Assembly (NCBI GenBank): GCA_963922585.1
Contig: CAWUIK010000011.1
Span: 1 to 50,013, forward strand
Reading direction: 5' to 3'
From: Parvicella sp963922585
GTDB lineage: Bacteria > Bacteroidota > Bacteroidia > Flavobacteriales_D > Parvicellaceae
Length of the DNA stretch: 50,013 nt
Shown here: piece after piece, positions 43,556-50,013 of the stretch
How the letters are laid out: every line of letters starts with the position of its first letter
How positions within the stretch are numbered: the stretch's first letter is position 1
Position numbers and translations under genes: made by a program
Notes under the pieces: generated by a model
Told to the model about the DNA's origin: nothing
What the model saw: the letters and a program-made list of their open reading frames with translations, nothing else
Database searches by the model: none

Positions 43556-46288
43556 ATGAAAACTACATCTTTGAAATTTAAAATTATAGCGATTTTTTCG
43601 TTATTTATTTTATCATTTAATTCATTTGCTCAAGTTACGGTCAATAACAACCAAACTGTTGCATGGTATGTCCAAAATGTTCTACTTGGTGCAAATGTCA
43701 CTGTAAGCAACATTACATACAACGGGGCTGCTGCTAATGCTACAAATCCTGCAGTAACATCAGTAGGGGAGTTTACAGACCCTACTTCTTCTATAGGTTT
43801 GCCAAATGGAATGATAATGGCGACTGGTGATGCAACTCTTGCTTCTCAACCTAATTTAGGAGGGGGCTCAGGATTAGGAAATACCCTGCCAGAAACTTCT
43901 GGAAACGACCCTGATTTAAATTCAATATTAGGTAGTACAACTGCACAATTTAACAAGTGTGTAGTAGAGTTTGATTTTGTACCTTTAGGAGACACGCTTT
44001 CTTTTAGTTATGTTTTTGCTTCGGAGGAGTATGAAGAATATGTATGTTCTGAATTTAATGATGTATTTGGATTCTTTTTGTCAGGAACCAATCCTCAAGG
44101 AGGAACATACAATTCATTCAATGTAGCTCGTGTACCTTCAAATTTAAATCCTTTAACTTTTACTAACACTCCTGTTGCTATAAATACGATAAATCCTGGA
44201 GTTGCAGGTATAAATGGAACAAGTACAGAATGTAGTGCTTTAGATCCAAATTGGCAAGTTTATAGTGTATATTACACTCCAAATAATGGTTCAAGTTATG
44301 AATATGATGGTAGAACTATTACTCTTCCTGTATCAGTACCAGTAGTTTGTGGTGAAACTTATAGTATAAAACTTGCTATTGCAGATTTAGGAGATGGATT
44401 ATTCGATTCTGGTGTTTTTTTAGAAGCGGGAAGTTTTGCTTCCAATGGGGTCAGTGCAGCTGAAGCAACTGCGCCAGGTGATGTAGTTTTATGTACAACT
44501 GATTTGACAATGAACTTTACAGGAGCGACAGATCCTACTTACACCCATTTTTGGAATTTTGGTGATGGAGTTGGAACTTCTACATTACAAGACCCTTCTT
44601 ATACTTTTCTAGATACTGGTTATTATGAAGTCATGTATGTAGCTTCCATAGGTTCAGGAGGGTGTTCTTCATCAGACACCGTTTATTTTGACGTTACTTT
44701 GAGTTATCCAGAGGTTTTTGATGTGCAATTTAATATCCCTACTATTGACCCATGTGACGGAATTGACAGTTTGCTGGTAAGTTTGGAATTTACTGGAACA
44801 GGAGCTGATTCTATTGTTTGGAATATGGGCAACGGTGATATTTTTAATGGCACCCAGATAGATTATTACTATACTACTCAAGGTTTTTATACAATAAGCA
44901 TGACGGCCTATGATTTATCTTGTGGAAATCAACAAACATTTACTGAAGATGTTGACTATACAGTATCCTTTTCATTAGCTAATGCCGTGGCTCCTCCTGA
45001 TACTAGTTTCTGTGGCCCTCCACCTTATGATATGGATTTTACTACCAATTCAACTACGCCACACCATTTCTGGGATTTTGGTGATGGAACAGGGACTTCT
45101 ACTCTCGCTAACCCTTCCTATACTTACAACAACCCTGGTAATTATGATATCATGTATGTTGCCATTGATTCTTCTACTTGTAACATTGCTGATACTGTTT
45201 ACTTTAATGTCGATATTACTCAAGCAGAAGAACTAAGCGCTACTTTTGACTTACCTACAGTTGAACCCTGTTCTTCTCCAGATAGTTTATTGGTTAGTTT
45301 AGCATTTACGGGTACTGGAGCAGACTCACTTTCTTGGAATATGGGTAATGGTACTACTTTTACTGATGTGAATACCGTTGACTATTATTACACTTCTCAA
45401 GGTTCTTATGTAATCACCATGCAAGCTTGGGATTTCTACTGTAATAATTTTGCGGAAATTACTGACACTGTTGATTTTATAATCTCATATTCTGAAGCTA
45501 CTGCTGATGTGCCTGAAGACATATTCTTGTGTACATCTCCTTTGAATGTTGATTTTGCTACAACGTCATCTACGCCTAATCATTTTTGGGACTTTGGTGA
45601 TGGTGTAGGAACCTCTACTCAACCTAATGTTACCTATACTTATAATGCCGTTGGTGATTATACCGTAATGTATGTTGCCATTGATTCCTCTACTTGTAAT
45701 ATTGCAGATACGGTTTATTTTGACGTAACACTTGCGCAAGCAGAAACTTTTTCTGCTACGATAGATTTTGTTCCGCCTCCTCCTTGTGGCGGTGACAGCA
45801 TGTTAGTAGAACTTGCATTTACAGGTTCTGGTGCAGATTCTTTAATATGGAATATGGGTAATGGTGATATTTTCAATGGAAACAACGTTGTTTATTACTA
45901 TACCGTTCCAGGAGTTTATAACGTATCTCTTACTGCTTACGATAATCTCTGTAACAATGTAGAAACCATTTCTAATGAAGTAACTTTTGCTGGGAACGTA
46001 ACCAGTGATGCTGAAGTTCCTAACGTTTTTTCTCCTAATGGTGATGGACAAAACGATATTCTAAAAATAATGAATATTGACCCTAATGCAGATTTTTCAA
46101 TGAAAATCTACAACAGATGGGGAAGAATCGTGTTTGAATCCCAAAGTAACGGGCAATTCTGGGACGGAAGTAGCAGATTAGGTGGTGAAGCTAGTGCAGG
46201 AGTTTACTTCTACGAAGTGATCTATAGAGATATCTGTACTGACGAAGATAAACTCAAAACTGGATACGTCCATTTGATGAGAGAGTAA
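43556..46288 (+). CDS. large secreted protein: choice-of-anchor L head, PKD repeats, T9SS type B end (protein B)
   Basis: The 910-residue protein has a signal peptide (LSFNSFAQ). The N-terminal domain (about 25-300) is a choice-of-anchor L domain (QTVAWYVQNVLLG, FDFVPLGDTLSFSYVFASEEY, NDVFGFFLSG). Three PKD double modules and a T9SS type B domain follow. Residues 475-909 are identical to the end of protein A. The first PKD double module (about 300-474) is similar to that of A but diverged. The two proteins therefore carry different heads on the same tail. Probable role: surface adhesin or scaffold, inferred from domain types only. rnhB starts 7 bases after its stop. Confidence 0.88.
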   Translation: MKTTSLKFKIIAIFSLFILSFNSFAQVTVNNNQTVAWYVQNVLLGANVTVSNITYNGAAANATNPAVTSVGEFTDPTSSIGLPNGMIMATGDATLASQPNLGGGSGLGNTLPETSGNDPDLNSILGSTTAQFNKCVVEFDFVPLGDTLSFSYVFASEEYEEYVCSEFNDVFGFFLSGTNPQGGTYNSFNVARVPSNLNPLTFTNTPVAINTINPGVAGINGTSTECSALDPNWQVYSVYYTPNNGSSYEYDGRTITLPVSVPVVCGETYSIKLAIADLGDGLFDSGVFLEAGSFASNGVSAAEATAPGDVVLCTTDLTMNFTGATDPTYTHFWNFGDGVGTSTLQDPSYTFLDTGYYEVMYVASIGSGGCSSSDTVYFDVTLSYPEVFDVQFNIPTIDPCDGIDSLLVSLEFTGTGADSIVWNMGNGDIFNGTQIDYYYTTQGFYTISMTAYDLSCGNQQTFTEDVDYTVSFSLANAVAPPDTSFCGPPPYDMDFTTNSTTPHHFWDFGDGTGTSTLANPSYTYNNPGNYDIMYVAIDSSTCNIADTVYFNVDITQAEELSATFDLPTVEPCSSPDSLLVSLAFTGTGADSLSWNMGNGTTFTDVNTVDYYYTSQGSYVITMQAWDFYCNNFAEITDTVDFIISYSEATADVPEDIFLCTSPLNVDFATTSSTPNHFWDFGDGVGTSTQPNVTYTYNAVGDYTVMYVAIDSSTCNIADTVYFDVTLAQAETFSATIDFVPPPPCGGDSMLVELAFTGSGADSLIWNMGNGDIFNGNNVVYYYTVPGVYNVSLTAYDNLCNNVETISNEVTFAGNVTSDAEVPNVFSPNGDGQNDILKIMNIDPNADFSMKIYNRWGRIVFESQSNGQFWDGSSRLGGEASAGVYFYEVIYRDICTDEDKLKTGYVHLMRE
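44978..46282 (+). repeat. 1,305-base direct repeat, copy 2 (3' part of protein B)
   Basis: This is the partner of 42177-43481, apparently without a single difference. It starts at codon 475 of protein B on a codon boundary, as in the other copy (both with GCT, Ala). It stops one codon before the end: A ends in Gln and B in Glu. No inverted ends, target-site duplication or transposase gene are seen. Confidence 0.92.
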
Positions 46289-46295
46289 TTTCTTT

Positions 46296-46895
46296 ATGCT
46301 CAAGTCATATCATACAAAAGGAGAAGTTGAAGCAGGTTGTGATGAAGCAGGTAGAGGATGTTTAGCAGGGCCAGTTGTTGCTGCTGCTGTCATTTTACCC
46401 TCTAGTTTCAAAAACAACCTTCTTAATGATTCTAAAAAGCTTACTGAAAAAAAAAGGTATGAATTAAGACCGATAATAGAAAAAGAAGCAATTGCTTTTG
46501 CAATAGGTATTGTAAGTAATGAAGAAATTGATGAAATCAATATTCTAAATGCTTCTTTTCTCGCAATGCACAGAGCTTTAGATGAATTAAAAGTCACACC
46601 TTCATCCATTTTGGTAGATGGTAATCGATTTCATCAATACAACGAAATACCTCATCATTGTATCATAAAAGGAGATGGAAAATACCTCAGTATTGCAGCT
46701 GCGTCTGTTTTGGCTAAAACCTATAGAGATGATATTATGAACATGTTTCATGAAGATTTTCCTAGTTACGATTGGATCAAAAACAAAGGTTACCCTACTA
46801 AAAAACATAGAGAAAAAATCCAAGAATTGGGAACAACTGAACATCATAGAATGTCATTTCAATTACTTCCAAAGCAATTGGAGTTACCTTTTTAA
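46296..46895 (+). CDS. rnhB: ribonuclease HII
   Basis: The 199-residue RNase HII removes ribonucleotides from DNA and RNA of RNA-DNA hybrids. The active-site motif is GCDEAGRGCLAGPV (D16, E17), followed by DSKKLTEKKR and the second acidic site in SILVDGNRF. GYPTKKHREKI marks the C-terminal part. The start ATG lies 7 bases after the stop of protein B, suggesting a common message or the remains of an older A-rnhB arrangement (see finding). Confidence 0.96.
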   Translation: MLKSYHTKGEVEAGCDEAGRGCLAGPVVAAAVILPSSFKNNLLNDSKKLTEKKRYELRPIIEKEAIAFAIGIVSNEEIDEINILNASFLAMHRALDELKVTPSSILVDGNRFHQYNEIPHHCIIKGDGKYLSIAAASVLAKTYRDDIMNMFHEDFPSYDWIKNKGYPTKKHREKIQELGTTEHHRMSFQLLPKQLELPF

Positions 46896-46947
46896 ATCTA
46901 ATTTTTCGATAATTGATGAATAGCTAGGCTAACTAATTCTAAAAACA

Positions 46948-46955
46948 TACTTTTG
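46948..46955 (+). promoter_or_regulatory. -7 box of the SulP transporter gene
   Basis: TACTTTTG is a perfect TAnnTTTG. The start point would be near 46960 and the leader about 32 bases to the ATG at 46992. No good -33 TTG is seen at the usual distance. The last three bases are the TTG that starts the longest frame. Confidence 0.45.
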
Positions 46956-46991
46956 TCGACTTTAATTTTTAGATTTAAAATAAAATATGAC

Positions 46992-48566
46992 ATGAAAAAT
47001 CAACTTAATTTATTTGACCTTTCTCAAAAAGTTGATTACAAAACAGAAGTTTTATCAGGGTTGACTGTTGCTCTAGCACTGGTTCCTGAAGCTGTCGCCT
47101 TTGCATTAATTGCAGGTCTTTCGCCATTGACAGGTCTTTATGCCGCTTTTGTAATGGGTCTTGTAACTGCAATTTTAGGAGGAAGACCCGGGATGATTTC
47201 TGGAGCAACTGGCGCTGTGGCTGTTGTCTTTGTGGGTTTAATAAGTACCTTAAAAATAAATAATCCTGAAATATCAATTGATGAAATAACTCAATATGTA
47301 TTTATTACTGTAATTTTAGCAGGAATACTCCAATTGGTTGCTGGTTTATTAAAACTAGGCAAATTCATGAGATTAGTGCCTCATCCAGTTATTTTTGGAT
47401 TTGTAAATGGATTAGCAATAATCATCTTTATGGCACAATTGGCACAGTTTACAACTGATAGCACAGACCCCAATGCACCTTGGATGAAAGGTCCACAATT
47501 GTATATCTTCCTTGGGTTGGTTGTTTTGGCAATGTTGATTATCTGGAGACTTCCCAAACTTACTAAAGTCATTCCATCTGGATTAGTGGCTATCCTTACC
47601 ATTTTTGGATTGGTTTATTTCTTTCAAATAGATACAACAACAGTAGGTGATATTGCCTCTGTAAGTGGTGGCTTCCCTATTCCTTCAATACCTGACATTC
47701 CATACACTTGGGAGACTTTAGTTTTGGTATTTCCATATGCAGCAATAGTGGCAGGAGTCGGTTTGATTGAAAGTTTGCTTACATTGAATATTATTGATGA
47801 AATCACCCAAACAAGAGGGAAAGGCAATAAAGAAGCCATGGCACAAGGAACAGCTAATGTGCTTTCTGGTTTTTTACTAGGTATGGGAGGATGTGCGATG
47901 ATAGGACAAAGTTTAATAAACATTTCATCAGGTTCTAGAGCTAGGTTGGCTGGTATTGTGGCTGCATTAATGTTGCTCGTATTTGTAATGTTTGGTTCGG
48001 GCATTATAGAAAAACTACCAATGGCAGCACTCACAGGATTGATGATTATGGTTTCCATTGGCACCTTTGAATGGGCAAGTCTTAAGACCTTTAATAAAAT
48101 GCCTAAATCTGATATTTTTGTAATGGTAGTGGTTACTTTGGTAACAGTATTTTTACATAATCTTGCTTTGGCTGTTCTTATTGGAGTTATCATTGCTGCT
48201 CTGGTTTTTGCTTGGGACAACGCTAAAAGAATTAGAGCAAGAAAATTTATAGACGATAAAGGAGTAAAACACTATGAAATTTTTGGTCCTTTGTTTTTTG
48301 GTTCTGTTGAAGTCTTTAATGAAAAGTTTGATGTAAAAAACGACCCTAATGAAGTCATTATTGATTTTGCCGAAAGCAGAGTTGTAGATATGTCCGCTAT
48401 TGAAGCCCTCAATAAATTGACAGAAAGATATAAGAATTCTGGGAAATCATTACACCTAAAACACTTGAGTGATGACTGTAGAAAACTCCTCAAAAATGCT
48501 GACAACATTATAGATATAAATGTTTTAGAAGATCCTACTTATAAAGTCTTAGTGGATGATTTGTAA
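46992..48566 (+). CDS. SulP family anion transporter with STAS domain
   Basis: From the ATG at 46992 the protein has 524 residues: about twelve to fourteen membrane helices with the SulP start VDYKTEVLSGLTVALALVPEAVAFALIAG and the segment GLYAAFVMGLVTAILGGRPGMISGATGA. A C-terminal STAS domain (about 425-520) with VVDMSAIEALNKL follows. SulP proteins move sulfate, bicarbonate or other anions, often with Na+ or H+. The substrate cannot be read; bicarbonate and sulfate are both possible. The longer frame from TTG 46953 starts inside the -7 box and is not chosen. Confidence 0.93.
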   Translation: MKNQLNLFDLSQKVDYKTEVLSGLTVALALVPEAVAFALIAGLSPLTGLYAAFVMGLVTAILGGRPGMISGATGAVAVVFVGLISTLKINNPEISIDEITQYVFITVILAGILQLVAGLLKLGKFMRLVPHPVIFGFVNGLAIIIFMAQLAQFTTDSTDPNAPWMKGPQLYIFLGLVVLAMLIIWRLPKLTKVIPSGLVAILTIFGLVYFFQIDTTTVGDIASVSGGFPIPSIPDIPYTWETLVLVFPYAAIVAGVGLIESLLTLNIIDEITQTRGKGNKEAMAQGTANVLSGFLLGMGGCAMIGQSLINISSGSRARLAGIVAALMLLVFVMFGSGIIEKLPMAALTGLMIMVSIGTFEWASLKTFNKMPKSDIFVMVVVTLVTVFLHNLALAVLIGVIIAALVFAWDNAKRIRARKFIDDKGVKHYEIFGPLFFGSVEVFNEKFDVKNDPNEVIIDFAESRVVDMSAIEALNKLTERYKNSGKSLHLKHLSDDCRKLLKNADNIIDINVLEDPTYKVLVDDL

Positions 48567-48597
48567 ATTTAAGTCTTAAAATCTAACACCTTTTAGC

Positions 48598-48627
48598 TTG
48601 AGATATTGAATATTCAATTTATCTTTG
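48598..48627 (+). promoter_or_regulatory. Bacteroidota promoter of pyrD
   Basis: A TTG at 48598-48600 is followed after exactly 19 bases by a perfect -7 box TATCTTTG (48620-48627). The ATG is at 48637, so the start point at about 48632-48634 leaves a leader of only three to five bases. Confidence 0.7.
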
Positions 48628-48636
48628 TACCTCAAT

Positions 48637-49668
48637 ATGTACAAACTCTTCATCCGACCTATATTATTCATTTTTGATCCAGAAAAAGTGCATCATTTTG
48701 TTTTTAGAATGATTAAACTTATGAATGCTTTACCTGGAATCGGTGCTCTCAACAAAAAAATGTTTTCGGTTGAAGACAAAAAATTAGAACGTACTCTTTT
48801 TGGACTTACATTCAAAAATCCTGTTGGTATTGCTGCTGGTTTTGATAAAAACGCTGTACTTTATAATGAATTGGAAAACTATGGTTTTGGATTTCTTGAA
48901 GTAGGAACAGCCACTCCCAAACCTCAAGTAGGAAATCCAAAAAAAAGATTGTTTAGACTTAAAAAAGACAGTGCGCTTATTAATAGAATGGGCTTTAACA
49001 ACCTTGGTGCAGATGCTATTGCTCAAAATCTCAAAAACAAAAAAACAAAACTCATCATCGGGGGTAATATTGGTAAAAATACATCAACTCCTAATGAAGA
49101 TGCATTGGCAGATTACATCTATAATTTTGAGGCTTTGCATGATGTTGTTGACTATTTTGTTGTGAATGTGAGTTGTCCAAACGTAAAAAACTTAAACAAA
49201 CTTCAAGACACAGATTTTCTTACTGAATTACTTCTTAAACTCAAAAGTATCAATGCTCAAAAAAGCTTACAAAGACCTATTTTACTTAAAATTGCACCAG
49301 ACCTAAACGAACCGCAACTGGATGAGATCATAGCATTAGTAGCCACTACTCAAATTGATGGAATTATTGCTACCAACACCACAACTTCTCGAGAAAATCT
49401 TACCACATCAAAAGAGGAAGTTGATGCGATTGGAAATGGAGGATTGAGTGGTCTTCCCCTTAAAGAAAGAAGTACCGAAGTAATTCGTTATTTAGCAACC
49501 AAAAGCAACAAGGCTTTTCCTATAATTGGAGTTGGAGGTATTCATTCTGCTGAAGATGCCTTAGAAAAAATTAAAGCAGGTGCAGATTTGGTTCAGGTTT
49601 ATACTGGTTTTATTTATGAAGGACCTAAATTGGTAAAAGCCATTAATAAGACCATTTTAGAAAATTAA
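48637..49668 (+). CDS. pyrD: dihydroorotate dehydrogenase (class 2-like, quinone-dependent)
   Basis: The 343-residue FMN enzyme (from ATG 48637) makes orotate, the fourth step of pyrimidine synthesis. The N-terminal helical extension (YKLFIRPILFIFDPEKVHHFVFRM) that docks class 2 enzymes on the membrane and quinone is present. FMN-binding motifs are GIAAGFDKNA (64-73), NRMGFNNLGAD (116-126) and IIGVGGIHSAEDA. The catalytic-base loop reads NVSCPN with C180, where class 2 enzymes usually have Ser (NxSSPN) and class 1 enzymes have Cys. A longer TTG start at 48625 lies in the -7 box and is rejected. Confidence 0.93.
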   Translation: MYKLFIRPILFIFDPEKVHHFVFRMIKLMNALPGIGALNKKMFSVEDKKLERTLFGLTFKNPVGIAAGFDKNAVLYNELENYGFGFLEVGTATPKPQVGNPKKRLFRLKKDSALINRMGFNNLGADAIAQNLKNKKTKLIIGGNIGKNTSTPNEDALADYIYNFEALHDVVDYFVVNVSCPNVKNLNKLQDTDFLTELLLKLKSINAQKSLQRPILLKIAPDLNEPQLDEIIALVATTQIDGIIATNTTTSRENLTTSKEEVDAIGNGGLSGLPLKERSTEVIRYLATKSNKAFPIIGVGGIHSAEDALEKIKAGADLVQVYTGFIYEGPKLVKAINKTILEN

Positions 49669-49683
49669 TTTTCGGAAGTTGGT

Positions 49684-50013
49684 CTAATATTTTTTAGTAA
49701 ATACTTTATCATTCTCACAAAACCAAATTTTATCTTTATCTAACCAAATGGGTGTTTGATTTTCAAAATCTAGAATTTTAGAAATTTCTATAGTGGTCAA
49801 ATGATATCCGTATGCACTGCCATTTTCGGTGTAGAAAAGTATATTGTTGCTGATGTTCCAGACACCAATATCGGGAAGTGGAATAGTTTTATAGTAGGTT
49901 CCATAAATATCAAAAACTAAAATTCCAATATTTTTACATTGAACGTATAAAAACCCATTCATTTCAATCATTTTGATAGGTTCGAAAGATTCAATTTCTA
50001 AAATTTGTTTGAG
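49684..50013 (-). CDS. unknown protein, C-terminal fragment (runs off the right edge)
   Basis: An open frame reads from base 50013 to the stop at 49684 (109 residues visible, LKQILEIESFEPIKM at the edge). The ATG at 49971 is internal, because the frame stays open upstream. The repeated strand pattern (GFLYVQCKNIGILVFDIYG, NNILFYTENGSAYGYHL, KIWFCENDKVF) suggests beta-propeller blades. I do not recognise the family. It converges with pyrD, 15 bases apart. Confidence 0.65.
   Translation of the reverse strand, partial: LKQILEIESFEPIKMIEMNGFLYVQCKNIGILVFDIYGTYYKTIPLPDIGVWNISNNILFYTENGSAYGYHLTTIEISKILDFENQTPIWLDKDKIWFCENDKVFTKKY

Noticed and set aside
42177..46282. Mobile element as the source of the 1,305-base repeat
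   Set aside because: No transposase, inverted ends or target duplication; both copies are coding in the same frame and end inside homologous genes, which fits duplication or gene conversion.
47624..48220. A 198-codon open frame opposite the SulP gene
   Set aside because: It is a shadow of a well-supported transporter gene, has no family features and a composition expected from the reverse strand.

Overview
The window is AT-rich chromosomal DNA from a member of the Bacteroidota, most likely the order Flavobacteriales. The evidence is several family markers: C-terminal sorting domains for type IX secretion (T9SS), DUF4292, DUF5777, DUF4139 and DUF4349 proteins, a bifunctional phosphoglucose/phosphomannose isomerase, a ResB-type cytochrome c maturation protein, and Bacteroidota promoters (-7 box TAnnTTTG with an upstream TTG). 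I cannot name a genus. There is no rRNA, tRNA, CRISPR array, transposase, integrase or phage gene. Apart from one repeat-rich gap the window is densely coding, with short operons.

Layout. 1-2060: a cut-off ResB-like cytochrome c maturation gene and a divergent TonB-like gene. 2167-7317 (minus): topA, then an operon of phosphoglucose/phosphomannose isomerase, lipB, an unusual lipoprotein/membrane protein and a small conserved unknown. 7550-12310 (plus): a tightly overlapping operon of sugar nucleotidyltransferase, TPR lipoprotein, DUF4292 lipoprotein and EnvC-like LytM protein, which looks like a cell-envelope module. 12321-15541: tspO, a GT-C-like membrane protein, a small unknown and meaB. 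15642-18342: a cluster of exported proteins with two CTGCH haem-binding motifs, a YceI protein and a DUF5777 barrel. 18395-25432: an ElaA-type acetyltransferase, a 383-base repeat-rich gap, then envelope genes (psd, MuiA-like, DUF4349, sppA) and an HMA lipoprotein.

25501-29025: a class III aminotransferase, then the minus-strand operon dps - single-domain DEAD-like protein - PAP2 phosphatase, and a TlpA thioredoxin. 29191-36514 (plus): a lytic transglycosylase with a TPR/SpoIIE phosphatase, then a Kef-type antiporter with UspA-like tail, a DUF389 protein and an AlkD-type glycosylase. 36523-39207 (minus): metG and a DUF2064 glycosyltransferase-like gene. 39426-46288: two very large secreted PKD-repeat proteins with T9SS type B ends. 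Their last 435 codons (1,305 bases) appear identical at the DNA level, which is the most striking feature of the window. 46296-49668: rnhB, a SulP transporter and pyrD. A cut-off minus-strand gene closes the window.

The strongest leads are the 1,305-base identical repeat between neighbouring secreted-protein genes, the paired CTGCHSGS exported proteins with YceI/DUF5777, the RecA1-only helicase-like protein between dps and a PAP2 gene, and a class 2-like dihydroorotate dehydrogenase with Cys where this class usually has Ser. In addition, four genes have a longest-frame alternative start (TTG or GTG) that lies on the promoter -7 box. I saw no clearly new defence or mobile system.
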